Shown: positions 1-10,828 of the stretch, piece after piece
Numbering within the stretch: the stretch's first letter is position 1
How the letters are laid out: each line of letters starts with the position of its first letter
From: Cyclina sinensis
Taxonomy: Eukaryota; Mollusca; Bivalvia; Venerida; Veneridae
Length of the DNA: 64,000 nt
Reading direction: 5' to 3'
Assembly: GCA_012932295.1 (NCBI GenBank)
Contig: JAAONU010000019.1
Location: forward strand, 32,651,913-32,715,912
The notes under the pieces: generated by a model
The model's input: only the letters and a program-made list of their open reading frames with translations
Told to the model about the DNA's origin: nothing
Databases searched by the model: none
Made by a program: the position numbers and the translations under genes

Positions 1-62
1 TTTGCCTTTGGAATAAGGAAAAAGTGGAGCGTGGTTCCTGCTTGTGGTGGTTCTTGTGTATA
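1..62 (+). mobile_element. 3' terminus of a Helentron-like element
   Basis: The first bases match, with substitutions, the 3' end of the large element ending near 60410: a TTTGGAA motif, then GTGGAGCGTGG, a short GC-rich hairpin and a TTCTTGT-type end. The body of this element lies to the left of the window. I infer a non-autonomous Helentron-like element from the shared terminus. Confidence 0.5.
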
Positions 63-243
63 AGGTGTTTCTGACTTTGTTTCATCATGTTGATAAACAA
101 TAAAACTTTAAATGCTGTATTTTATTGCTTGCTGTCTATTATTGCTATATATTAATATTGTTTTCAATTGACCATCTAATACTTATACAGGTTATCTTAA
201 TATGTTCCATGTATTTTTATGCAAGATATCAGACTGTTCTAAC

Positions 244-783
244 CTATAGTAGTCTAAGGTGATCCCATCCCAAAACAGCATAATGTTGAATAGCCAGTCC
301 AGCAGTGAATACCCCAGAGCTTGCAGCGCTTTGATTTCTTTCTGAAATGCCACCAAATATCAGGTTGGTTCGCCTAGAGCGAGCCTCTAGGTCGATTGAT
401 TTATATTCGAGTGTTTTCAGGCGAAAATCATGTTCTGACAATTCTTTTTCAATGTTTTTAACTTTATTTTGTAGCTGTAAACATTCGTCGATTTTTTCAT
501 TCATAAAATTTGACTAAGCAAATAAAATAGAGAGTTTATCATCTATGTTAAGAATTTCAAATTCACGGATATCAGTTTGGGTTCCAATATCACTGTTACT
601 TCCAGTGTTTGCTCTTGTCCGTTTCCTACGATTTACACACTCTGTCCACTCTGTGGTACTATTACTCTCGTTAAGATCGTGCAAAGTTTGATCACTATTT
701 ATATTTCCCGCCGCTCCCTTTGATTCAAATTTGTTTTGAGACATAATGATCACATATATATCAGATAAGAGTCGTTTTCTCAA
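244..783 (-). pseudogene. LINE ORF1-like relic (coiled coil plus RRM start)
   Basis: Two adjacent minus-strand frames (783-514, then 504-244) form one decayed ORF1-type protein. The upstream part is polar and basic (NRRKRTRANTGSNSDIGTQTD). The downstream part has heptad-like coiled-coil sequence followed by RRTNLIFGGI, the motif at the start of the RNA-binding domain of L1-type ORF1 proteins. The frame change near 510 and loss of coding sense after 330 show it is broken. It lies downstream of the RT relic at 1920-2915 on the same strand, the reverse of normal LINE order, so it is probably a separate insertion. Confidence 0.6.
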
Positions 784-1919
784 AAGACAACAATAGTTTT
801 TGAATTTGAACTCATAAATTGTAAATTATTGTAGTTTAATCCTCCAATAAATTCCAATTTTCAAAATTTTTCACAGTAGAAAAAGTATGGCGACTTTTCA
901 AACCTAAACCGGAATCAAATCTGCATGTCTCAATGATTTTTACTTTAGTAGCTTCCATGCAGTTAAATATTTTAATTACATGATTAAATGTAATAGATCT
1001 ATTTATGATGAAAATAAAAATCATTCGACTTGTTAATGTGAACAATTTTTAAAAACAAAAACAAACAAAAAACAATGTGTTTGTTATGATTTTGACATAG
1101 TTTTTAAGGCTTTTTCTTACCATATTATTCGTTCTTTGATCATTATCGTTTGTTTGTTTGTTTTTTCAAAAAAAAAACTAGAATGAATAAGCAAAAAAAA
1201 AGAAAAAAAAAGGATATGCATTTATAATGAAAAAATCATAGATCTACACAAAGATTTCTTACACGTACCTCAGGCGAAATATATCACAGACAAATAAGCA
1301 ACACATCATTGTAAAGAGAACTTTTTATGGAAAAAAAATCTCTCGATTGGAGTTAGCAAATAAAGTCTTCCGAAAAACTGCATGGTATAAAAATGAACAT
1401 GTTCAAAATCTTTTTGGAACAGTTACTTGGAAAATATCTCGAAATATTTTCACTGATGTATCTTTAATTCTATAATCCTAACTGAACTAGCCTCTATATA
1501 TAAATTTTGCTCATTGGCTTCGTAATTCTATCAAAATTTCAAAATATTTATTAAAACAATCTTCAATGTATATTTAGCTTTACTTGTTCAATTTTGTATT
1601 TTGACTATTTTCAGTCTACATTTTCACTTTCCATCATAATTTTTAAGTTTTTGTTAATAGGCCAGGTAGATGTGCCAAGTGGCAAGGGATAAATGTGCGT
1701 CACTTCCGGTTTTGCGCGTGACAGGTGCGCGCGACTTAGTGCGTAAAATATGGATTTTAATTTGCTATAAAAGCATCTTTAAGATGAGAATTACCTGCGG
1801 AATTTAATAAATCTGTCTTAGTTAGATATGTATTTTTCGCTCAATTGAAAATTTCGAGGTCAAAAATTCGTGTCCCATGACCTTTAAGTACTTATCGTAA
1901 AAATTTACAATGGATATCT
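784..1919. other. AT-rich stretch, no gene seen
   Basis: The sequence is very AT-rich with A and T runs (1160-1215). I see no ORF with recognisable motifs. Around 1675-1745 there is a slightly GC-richer patch without coding sense. Confidence 0.4.
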
Positions 1920-2915
1920 TTATATCGATATCTTTAGCTTCGTCGTATCCAAATACTTCTGCACCATAATTAAGAATAGAACTAACAAGACTATCAAACA
2001 ACTTGCATTATATATAACTTTTAATTCTAACTGATTAAATATAATAAAAAGGTTATGGAGAACGTGCAAAGAATGTTGAGCAGAGCTTTTTTGAGTGTGA
2101 TTCCAATGACCGTTCTTGAATAGTGTTACTCCCAGATATTTGAATTGTGAATCTATTTCTAATGTTTCATTATTTAGCTTCAACTTATATGAAGAATGTC
2201 GTCCTTGTTCTTTAAAAATCTTTATTTTTGTATTTTTGTATTGATTTTCATACCCCAGGTAAAACAGTAGAGTTGTAAGTCGTTGAGCATTGAATGTAAA
2301 GCTTCCGGTGCATGCGCAAAAATACTGCGTCGTCTGCAAACAAAATAACAAACAGTTTCAGCTCATTTATGGTAAACAATCCTTCAATATTTTTATTTAT
2401 ATTATTTACAAGATCATTTACGAAGTAAAGGAAGAGTAAGGTAGAGCTGGGATCTCCTTGTTTTGCGCCTATGTTAGATTCGAAAAAAAGAGGATACAGA
2501 ATTTCTGTATTTAACTGCCGCTTTTACAGACATGTACATACTTTGGATCGCCTTAACAAATCTAGAGCTGATGTTTTCATGGTTTTCTTTGAAAAGTTTA
2601 AGGATTATATACGATCGTTCTAATTTACCGAAACATTTTTCGAAATCTACTAAAGCTGAATAGAGTTTCTTCCCCTGTGAAAGTGTTTTCATAATGACGG
2701 AGTTCAAAAGAAATATACAATCGGCTGTGGAATTACCTTTTTGGAAGCCGAATTGATTATCAATTGCTTTGGTGCTTTTTATACCACTTGGGTAAGCGAT
2801 TCAAAACAGCTTGTGTGTAAATTTTTAGAATAATATTTATCAATGTGATACCCCTGTAGTTTTTTACATCTTCCTTATCCCCGCTCTTAAAGTACATCAA
2901 CTTTTCTTGCAAAGC
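1920..2915 (-). pseudogene. LINE reverse transcriptase relic
   Basis: Read from 2915 downward, several frames carry non-LTR RT blocks in the right order: KSGDKEDVKNYRGITLINI (RT block 1), ALVDFEKCFGKLERSYI (first catalytic Asp region), GAKQGDPSSTLLFLYFVNDL (block B), FVILFADDAVFL near 2330-2350 (FADD catalytic box) and FKYLGVTLF. Frame changes near 2740, 2470 and 2330 make it nonfunctional. No endonuclease is attached. The first RT block runs in frame into the Helentron relic at higher coordinates, through a short plus-strand repeat tail. Confidence 0.8.
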
Positions 2916-2934
2916 TATAAATCTTTGTTTGATC

Positions 2935-3012
2935 TTGATTTGTTTTATGCTATAAACATTGTATAATGTTTCATGCATAATAAAGATTTGTTTGTTGTTG
3001 TTGTTGTATTTG
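2935..3012 (+). repeat. LINE/SINE-type 3' tail with (TTG)n
   Basis: AATAAAGATTTGTTTG followed by repeated TTG looks like the 3' end and microsatellite tail of a short plus-strand retroposon. It separates the RT relic from the Helentron relic. Its 5' limit is not clear. Confidence 0.4.
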
Positions 3013-3479
3013 GAGTCATTTAGCCTTTTTAATGGTGTTGTTGTCAGAAAGTACCTGTCTTTGAATAGCTTGGTCAATGACCGATTTCTTGAGCTCTCAA
3101 AATTGAAATCTCCCATGAGAACAAGGTTACAAGAAGAACCTACAAAACTGTAGTGTGAAATATCTGCTGATACAGCAGACAGAAAGCTAGTTAGATTTGC
3201 AATTGTGGCTACAGTGGGTGGGCAATATACGAAGCCAATAATTATCTTCTGATTTAGACCAACCAGACTGTATTCTATACCAGAAATTGTCTTGCAACAA
3301 AGATGTTCAACATTCAATGTGTTTCTGTAGTAAACGGCAAGACCATGAGCAGCATCTGCTTCGCCTGCGGCAATAACTTGGAATCCTTCAAGACCATATC
3401 TGTTTTCTACTTTATCCCATACCCTTTCTCCTGACACATCATCAATAGCATTAATAATTACCATGTGTGAGAGAGGAAG
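3013..3479 (-). pseudogene. Helentron C-terminal endonuclease remnant
   Basis: Directly after the helicase, in the same frame, come LPLSHMVIINAIDDVSGERV, then GLAVYYRNTL, IIIGFVYCPPT and NLVLMGDFNFESS. YCPP and GDFN are core motifs of apurinic-type (LINE-like) endonucleases, and this domain follows the helicase in Helentrons. The N-terminal catalytic half seems shortened. The frame runs on into a retroposon tail and then the RT relic. Confidence 0.7.
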
Positions 3480-4231
3480 ATCCTCGAGTATTGAAATGTT
3501 GTGTGTAATGCTATCTTGCCTGCGACAAAACAAGTGGGGCAATGATCTAAGGGCTGGTAACTGGCTGTCTTCAATCAGTCTTGATTTGAGAATAGCAAGA
3601 TCTTCTTCAGTATGGAGACCTTCTCTAAGCCTTTTGAGTAGCTGTGCAAAAGAGTGGTTATCTTTCTCTCTCATAACCTCTTTTATTTCAAAGAAATCAA
3701 AGAATTCAACCCACAAGCTGGAGCAAGGCAATCCATTTGTGGTGAATAGAATGTTTGTGAGAACACCCACGAGTCCATGACAGGTTTCAGCTGGTAGAGA
3801 TCCCCACCAGCTAGGACACTAACATTTCCAAATGGTCTGGTGCAACCCATTATTTTTTGTAATCGCAAATTGATATGATTAAACATTTTTCGACCAACCA
3901 TTGATATTTCATCAATTATCACTATTTTTAAACCTTGATAGCGGGCTCTGAGAGTATTCAACTGTTACATGTCTAACGGTTTGAAATGAAAACCTTGGTT
4001 TGCAGGTATGAAAAATGATGAATGAATGGTCAAGCCACCAATGTTATGTGCTGCTTTCCCTGTTGGTGCACACATTAGCAATTCATATGTGTCTGGATTT
4101 TCATCTCTCCTGTGATTCAAGTACTTCAACAGACCCTGATAAATGCATCTTGTGACCACAGATTTTCCAACGCCTGGTCCCCCAGACAAGAAGGTATAAA
4201 ATGGTAATGATTGACCTTTAACTTTTGACAA
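3480..4231 (-). pseudogene. Helentron Pif1-family helicase
   Basis: Superfamily-1B helicase motifs are in order: FLSGGPGVGKSVVTR (Walker A), LMCAPTGKAAHNIGG (motif Ia), IVIIDEISMVG (Walker B, DEIS), LAGGDLYQLKPV (motif III), then FEIKEVMREKDNHSFAQLL and RLREGLHTEEDLAILKSR (Pif1 C-terminal part). There is an in-frame stop between motif Ia and Walker B near 3962 and a frame change near 3770. It unwinds DNA during transposition in intact family members. Confidence 0.85.
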
Positions 4232-4361
4232 GATATATTAGAAAAAAATTCTTTTGTTCAAGATTTAAACTCCTTACTTGCCTGGAAAATTGTTCATTGT
4301 CAATCTTTTTGTGTGGTAGAACTTCACTGCCCAATGATCGCTTGATAACATCGATGTCATC

Positions 4362-5317
4362 TCAAATATCATAATTTTCAAAACCATTAGCTCCAAAACC
4401 TGCATCAAAACAACCAAATTGAACAGACTTACACCCACCAACTTGCTGATCTACAGCATCCTGATACTGTGCTTCTGAGTTAACTGCTGCTGATATGCAG
4501 TCATCATCTGTTTCATCTAGCATTGGTAAATATTCCTCAATGGCACATTTCTCATAATGCAATTCATTTCCACTTATTTATGAAGCCTTCACACGGTAGC
4601 TGTTTTCATATGTGGAACAACCAGTTAGCAAATTTGTTTCTTCATTTCTCTAGTGGGTATATAACATAATCTTTTGTCGAAAGTGCTCTTCTCTGTTCTG
4701 GTTGATAGGTGTAATGTTAGTGTTGAGAACCTTTTCTTGTTGCCTCTTCCTCCAATGTGTTCCACAGGGGAATCGCACAACATTTTCTTAAGGCACATAA
4801 CCACATGGATCTATTTCATCATCTTTGTCATGCTCATATTCTGTTTCTGGTAATTCTTCGTCTGGAGGCAATCTATATTTCTGACCTCGACTAGGAAATA
4901 AATCATACCAAGCTATAAAGTCTGAATGGCATAAGGTCTTTATACATTTTGGACGTCTCTTGTACCTTTTTAATGCACTGTCCATTTCCACATCACAAGA
5001 AGACGACAGCAAATCTTTTAACTGCGAATGTGGATTTATCAAACAAGTCCTTTCATTTTCTTGCTTGGTGTCTATGTATATCACATCTCGTGTGCACCTT
5101 CGTAATGGCAATTGCAACATCAAGTAAACTGTTTCCTGAGCTCCAATTTCAACACTTGACAAGAACTGATTACCAATTCTTCTGACTTACTGCCTGATGT
5201 CTGAATCATGTTGTTGTGCTTCATTGCACGCATCTCGCAGAAGATTTGAAAGGCCTCTTTGGCCTTTTGATATGTAAGATACAATATCTGAAACGCATAG
5301 ATAGGCATCAAGCACAT
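4362..5317 (-). pseudogene. Helentron Rep-helicase linker
   Basis: Frames at 5317-5120 and 5162-4788 carry KAKEAFQIFCEMRAMKHNN and SSVEIGAQETVYLMLQLPLR, a conserved stretch between Rep and helicase in Helitron proteins. It continues to an acidic tail (DEELPETEYEHDKDDEIDP) and, at 4562-4362, EYLPMLDETDDDCISAA. Frame changes occur near 5160 and 4780. Confidence 0.65.
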
Positions 5318-5382
5318 ACTGCAAATCCATATTGGCCAACCAACTTTTAATTAATAACCCATTGTAACTGTTTACTCTGCTT

Positions 5383-6159
5383 TCAGAAACTGTGCGTTTT
5401 TTTAAAAAAAACCTTTGGTCTGTTTAATGTAGAACGTACAGCTTTCATATACAAGTCAGTACCCATGTGTAACCTTGAAAGAAAGTCTTGAAATGTTATG
5501 TCATCACCGACTTTATGCAAGTCATTTAGTAGACTTGTAATTTTGTTTACTTTATCAACAAGACCAGGGCTGTTTTCACAAGCTTCCAAAGGATACAATA
5601 TGGTTGTTCTTGGCATAGGAAAGAGGGGAAAATTGAAACGGCACACATTCTTACCTCTTTTTCTGCATGTACTGGCATGTCTGTAAGTCTGATAATTGAT
5701 TTTATCTGGAATACTACTATCTTTGCTACACGTTACATACTTATCTACAAACTCTACAACATCTGCATCAGCATTTGTTCCATGTACTGGTGCATTTCTT
5801 ATCCACAGCAGCATATGAACATGAGGAGAACCACGTTGCAGAAATTCAACACGGTAGAAAAAATCGCTTATCTTACCAACTGGGTTTGAGGCGTGTTTCA
5901 ATGCATCCCTGATAAATATTTGAATTCGATGATCAAAAAACCGTGCACACGTAACTGGGTCACTTTTGATAAGTTTGCACTTTTCATGCCAGGACAGCTC
6001 ATTTGCTTCCTCAACAGTAATGTCTTTACCATTTACAAGTTTTACAAGAGTTTTCAACAAAGCGTTCCATTTTGTTTCAGCAGCAGAAAAAGAACAGAAC
6101 CATGTAGGCTTCCCAATCTGACGTATCATAGAGAACAAATCACGTTTTGCTTGCTCCAA
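5383..6159 (-). pseudogene. Helentron Rep (HUH nuclease) region
   Basis: This is a 258-residue open frame. It includes KPTWFCSFSAAETKW, the conserved first Rep block, and RVEFLQRGSPHVHMLLWI, in which HVH is the HUH metal-binding pair. Further on are KYVTCSKD and a Cys-rich RHASTCRKRGKNVCRFNFP. In the family this domain nicks and transfers DNA strands in rolling-circle transposition. The usual catalytic Tyr region is expected near residues 200-250 (DLYMKAVRSTLNRP). The segment itself is uninterrupted; the element is broken on both sides. Confidence 0.85.
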
Positions 6160-6162
6160 ATA

Positions 6163-7619
6163 TTAAGGAGAACCTCTTAAATTTCTAACGACTCTGTAAC
6201 CATCATTTTGCATGGTTAACTTTTCCACAAATTCAGAGGAAAGTAAATTTCCTGCAGTAAGTGCCTGTCCTTTAACCTTGCATTTTCTGACTGCAAGTGA
6301 TACTTTATCTCTGATTTGTTTAATCTGTAATAATTTTTTCAACTTGTAGAAAATATTTGGAATGCAAATAGCTACTCTTCTATCGACATTCCTTAACTCC
6401 CACTTGCAAATAGAACTGTAGTACAGTGGTACATGCCTTTTAGCATTGTAAGGACGTGGCTGACCACAAAAAATTGTTGGAAAGGAAAAGATTTCTGAAT
6501 GTATATCCTGAAACAATCCAAGGGGAGAGTTTTTTCACCTGGAGCTAGGCATAACACTTGGTTGCATTCCCGAAAATCTAATGACTGTAGATATGTGTCC
6601 AGGTTACCAGTTGGCCTATCATTGAAGTTTTTATCTTCTGTCCAGCAATCACTTTGAGCAGGGACAGCATTACAATTGTAGTCTGTGGGAGCTGAGGAAG
6701 AATCACTTTGAACCGAGAGAGCCTCGTTTGGCCGCTGAAGCCATGAGTGATTAACTTCAATATCTTCACTTCTAAAAAGCCTGCTGTTACTAACAAGCCA
6801 CTTGGCAGCCAGAAAAAACTTTATTTGGGCGAATATTTTCAAAAAATACATGATGCTTGTAAGTCAAACTACGTTTCAGCTTAAACATGATCGTTTCATT
6901 TTCATCCATCATTCGAGGCAAGGACTTAATGGTATTATTTACATCTGCTGGAACATTGACTATATTCCCACGCAAATTTATCTGCCCCCCCCCCCCCTCT
7001 TGGCATTTCACGCAATTGCATAAATGGTAATCGAAGCGAAACAAGTCTTTCTTCTAGACTGGATAATTCTAACCCATCTGGTTTATCTGGAAATTTAAGC
7101 CCATTGTGAATCCAGAATTGGGGAGTTTTTCCTTTTTTCATCGAATTCCAGCAGCTTAAACACACCCATTCACATCCATTTACACTAATGTAATTTGTTA
7201 AAAATCTCTGCTTTGCAACATCTGGTAAATTTGCAGTTTTGCGTACACTGTGTCGAAAGAAAGTTTGTGTGCAATAAGAACAGACATAGTCAGGTCTCTC
7301 AGAAACTAATTTGTGAAACTGTGAAATGACTTTGTTCTCTTCTAATGAGACATGAATATGATCAATGACATTGATACATGATCTTCCATTCATCAAAACA
7401 TCATGGTCATGTGACTGTTCTGAATAACCTGATTGAGCTCGTTTTTTGACCGTTTTCTTCACAATTTTGAAACCATACCCAGGGAAATGAATATGAATAA
7501 AATACTCAGAATCAATTCTAGACAAAAAAGCAAAAGAATGCGGGTCAAATTGCACTACAGTAGGGTCTTTGCCAAGAGACACAATCATTGATCTAACATA
7601 CACACATAAAGAACTCAAA
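6163..7619 (-). pseudogene. Helentron DUF6570-like and pre-Rep region
   Basis: The long frame at 7618-6935 has CSYCTQTFF...CEWVCLSCWNSMKKGK (a four-Cys zinc-binding pattern), then RLPFMQLREMPRGG, typical of the DUF6570 region of Helitron replicases. At a run of C residues (about 6986-6999) the frame changes and continues as LRGNIVNVPADVNNTIKSLPRM. Two more frames carry on to 6163 with FCGQPRPYNAKRHVPLYYSSICKWELRNVDRR. The homopolymer may be a true indel or a sequencing error. Confidence 0.7.
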
Positions 7620-8153
7620 GACTGTACAACACCAAGAACAGCAGTGCCATCCGCACAGCTTGTTCCAGCTTCACTCCTGGAATGGCTGTTAAAAACACAA
7701 AGAATGAAATGCCATCACAGTGAATGCCGACTGCTACATCATCAACAACTAGAACAAAAAATTTGAACGACAACAACTGTTCAAAAAAGCAGATTGCAGC
7801 GACTGTATGTTTTCATTTTTCTGTTCATTTTCTAAACCTACTATACCTGAGATCACTCCTTTGTGACTGATATTCACAATGTTATTTCTATTCTTTATTC
7901 TCTTTGGAATTTGCTTCGGATTTACAAAATCTGATGTCAATAACTGCAAGTGAAGCATGGCACAATACAAGTGGCTGCCAGCATGAAGGATGTTGTTCAA
8001 CTCATCTGTCTGTATTTGCCTTACTGGTTTCAAATATCGAACAGTCAACAAAAACATAACACTACATGTAACACACTGTCTCCCCCTTGCTTCAGCAGGC
8101 AAGCAATCAGCACCTTGATGATAACTAGCAGTTGATAGCACAGAATAATCCAT
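7620..8153 (-). pseudogene. Helentron N-terminal cysteine-peptidase-like region
   Basis: The region opens at the ATG on the complement of 8151-8153 (MDYSVLSTASYHQGADCLPA). It contains GRQCVTCSVMFLL, a plausible nucleophile Cys segment, and after a frame change near 7750 the segment FNSHSRSEAGTSCADGTAVL with a plausible catalytic His. This Cys/His arrangement before a Rep/helicase recalls papain-fold or tegument-type deubiquitinase domains in metazoan Pif1-like TE proteins. That assignment is inference from pattern only. It joins the DUF6570-like region near 7618. Confidence 0.5.
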
Positions 8154-8439
8154 TTTTATGTTCTGTTTCCACCTTCTTTTTACCAGTCATATTTTAACAG
8201 AAAAGTTGGCTATTACAGAGTCTTTCTTTATACTTTTTTAAATAGTTTCTAGTATCAAACTGTAGCCTTTTGACATTAACAAACAAACACATTTACAAAA
8301 AAGAATGTAAATTTTTCCCTTTCCAAACATAAATGATAAATTTCAGTCCATCAATTTAGTTAAAAACGGACTTGGGATATTGTATGCTATGAATTTAATA
8401 CATGTAATTTTGTGGAAACTAGGGTTTTGCAATGATTTC
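8154..8439. other. Helentron upstream flank, no gene
   Basis: AT-rich sequence with no ORF and no clear terminal hairpin. It may include the 5' untranslated part of the Helentron. Confidence 0.3.
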
Positions 8440-8875
8440 GGTTTTATTTAAATCTAATTCCATAAATTCAAATTTTCATCATGATAGAATACAATGCCAT
8501 GTTTTCAATCTGGTTCCATCTAATTCCATAAATTCAAATTTTCATCATGATAGAATACAATGCCATGTTTTCAATCTGGTTCCATGATTTCAATGCTTTT
8601 AAAATCTCATTCCATGTTTTCAGTTCAGCAAATCTAGTTCCATGATTTCAATGCTTTCAAAATCTCATGCCATGTATTCTGTTCGGCAAATCTCATTCAA
8701 TGATTTCAATGCTTTTTAAATCTCATACCATGTATTCAGTTCAGCAAATCTCATTCCATGATTTCAATGCTTTCAAAATCTCATGCCATGTATTCAGTTC
8801 AGCAAATCTCATTCCATGATCTCAATGTACTAAAATCTTATGTCATGTGTTCAGTTCAGCAAATCTCATTCCATT
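8440..8875. repeat. ~60-bp minisatellite
   Basis: About seven imperfect copies of a unit with the core CCATGATTTCAATGCTTT, then AAATCTCAT, CCATGTATTCAGTTCAG and CAAATCTCATT. Copies near 8455-8515 and 8515-8580 are almost identical to each other over a longer segment, so expansion is recent. Short ORFs across it are only the repeat read through. Confidence 0.85.
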
Positions 8876-8884
8876 GTAATGTAT

Positions 8885-10085
8885 CTAGGTCACGACAGCG
8901 TCTGTTTGTTTACTGTAACAAAGGTTCTAAAAATCAGGAAAACCAATTTATAAACAAAAACACAAAAAAACGCTATAATCAAGTGTAATCTTAATGATTT
9001 CTCTGTAGATATACGTACACCTTAGAATATAACGGAAATTTGTGAGCCATTGTAAAAAATCATTTATGGATTTGGCGCTAATGTCATGTGTCATACGTTA
9101 CATAAGAGCTTCAAAAAATGCCGTAAAAGAGAATACTAATAGAAATAAAAATGCACGCATGGGCACAATGGAAAATATATGCAGAATTATACAAGTAAAA
9201 ACATGTAGCAAAATAATACAAAAAATATCAATTGAAAACTTATGATTAATTATACACACGTGTTCTTGGTTTACGATTCCTTTGTTTGCTCTGATCAACT
9301 AAACCGGAAATACTAATCACGTGATATAATTTTTTCCCATCGATGGTCTCACTAAACTACCGTTCGTCTATATATTTGCAAAATCTAATTTTAAAAGGTA
9401 GGTAAACGTGGTATCGTCAAACTATTTTATATAAAGCTTTTGTAATTGCAAACTTTATTGATCTAATTAACGTGAAATGAAGTAGTTCTAATACATAATT
9501 CTGTTGTATGCCTGTGTGATTTAATTAATTATAGAGAAATAAAAAGACAGAAAATAAATACGGTAAATTAGGCAAAAATGTTACAAAAGTTTTTTTAAAA
9601 CTAATTTATGAATTAAGATTTTAATTCCTGCATAAAACTCTATATATATTCATCAGAATAATGTTAAACTACTATTAATTTTAACGAATCGATACTTGTG
9701 AGACCAATGTAAAGCTCCCACAATAAAGTAGGTACCCGGCTATCAATTAACGTTAGATTGAAACAGGAACCAGACTAGCGTCACATTGAGCGATTGGTTT
9801 AGAAACCCGGGTAAGAAGCATACGCCACGACTTTTTCTCAAATTAGTAAGCAAATACGATTTCAAAAAAAATCGCAAACAACTAAATATTACATAAAAAT
9901 GAAGTATTTACAAGGTAGTTACCAGTTTTGTACAATATCGCTAAGTTCTGTGCACTTTTTTGTCTGCTGCGGTACACAAATTTTGTATGCGCTCAGGATT
10001 TTCAAGTAGACTCGTATAGGTCTTGGGAAAACGGTAACTCTGTATTCTCTGCTAACGCAGTGAATACAAAAATAGAACAAAAAAT
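8885..10085 (+). repeat. Dispersed repeat, copy 1
   Basis: This stretch shares blocks in order with 35704-36496: TAGGTCACGAC near the left end, GAGACCA, GAACCAGACTAGCG, GAGCGATTGGTTTAG, AAGAAGCATA, and a right-end hairpin (TGTATTC, spacer, GCAGTGAATACA). Copy 1 is longer, so it carries extra sequence or copy 2 has deletions. The class is unknown; the terminal palindrome suggests a non-autonomous DNA element. Confidence 0.5.
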
Positions 10086-10424
10086 CAAAGAGTGTCTCCT
10101 CCTCAACGGCAAGGTAATATTTTCATTAAGTTTCACGGAAATGTTCCTTACAGCCCTCTGTTAAAATTGTTTAATCGGTTCTGCTCCATTGAACAAAATA
10201 GGTTTTTCTTCAATATTTGGCTTCAAATGACATCTCCTTCAAAACTACTACTATATTTTGGTTTAAAGGGGCTGTTCTCCAGATAAAAAAAAAAGAAAGT
10301 TTTCTTGTATTATAAATTTCTTGTAATATTTATGACTAATGCTTTAAAAATAACTTACTGACAAAAAATAAGTCAAATAATCACATTATAAATTGATTTT
10401 TATCCCTTTCAAAGTGCTATACCG

Positions 10425-10650
10425 TGTTATGATATCAAGCAAAGATAACTCTTTAAGTACTATTATACTATTAATTGTGTTACTTCCCTTTACTCATTAT
10501 ATCTGAATTGCTATGTAGTTTATATTATACATGTGCCTCTCTGATACCAGGCATTCTCACTTGAGCTCTGGTCTTAACAACATGTGTTAGATACTCACAA
10601 ATAAAATAATAGAATTGTTTGAATCTTGTTATCATCCATACAACATAACG
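10425..10650 (+). repeat. 5' LTR
   Basis: It starts TGTTATGATATCAAGC and ends CATAACG, where the 3' LTR ends CATAACA (making inverted TGTTATG/CATAACA ends). The internal difference from the 3' LTR is T at 10610 versus G at 15382. An AATAAAA polyadenylation-type signal lies near 10600. Confidence 0.95.
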
Positions 10651-10664
10651 TGGTGTCAGAAGTT
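10651..10664 (+). promoter_or_regulatory. Primer binding site
   Basis: TGGTGTCAGAAGTT begins immediately after the 5' LTR, where a tRNA-complementary PBS (TGG start) is expected. The matching tRNA was not determined. Confidence 0.75.
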
Positions 10665-10828
10665 AAAAGGAACATTTTATTAAATTAGAAGGATTTTGAT
10701 AAATAATTAACTTGAACATTTGGATTTAACAAGCATTCTGAGAACGATATTCAGGAAAGAAATTAAATTGTGTGCATTAACTCAGTTTAACTTTCTTAAG
10801 AGGAATAAGTTAATTTAACACATTAAAC

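Larger units (their letters stand above)
3013..8153 (-). mobile_element. Autonomous Helentron (Helitron2-type), decayed
   Basis: One minus-strand coding region reads, in order, a cysteine-peptidase-like region, a DUF6570-like region, the HUH Rep region, a Pif1-family helicase and an AP-type endonuclease remnant. A C-terminal endonuclease after the helicase is the hallmark of Helentrons as opposed to canonical Helitrons (established for the family). At least five frame changes plus stops show it is inactive. I could not fix the element ends: no terminal hairpin could be assigned beyond 8153 or below 3013. Confidence 0.8.

Noticed and set aside
8440..8875. CRISPR array considered for the 60-bp repeats
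   Set aside because: No unique spacers between conserved repeats, and the genome is eukaryotic; it is a minisatellite.
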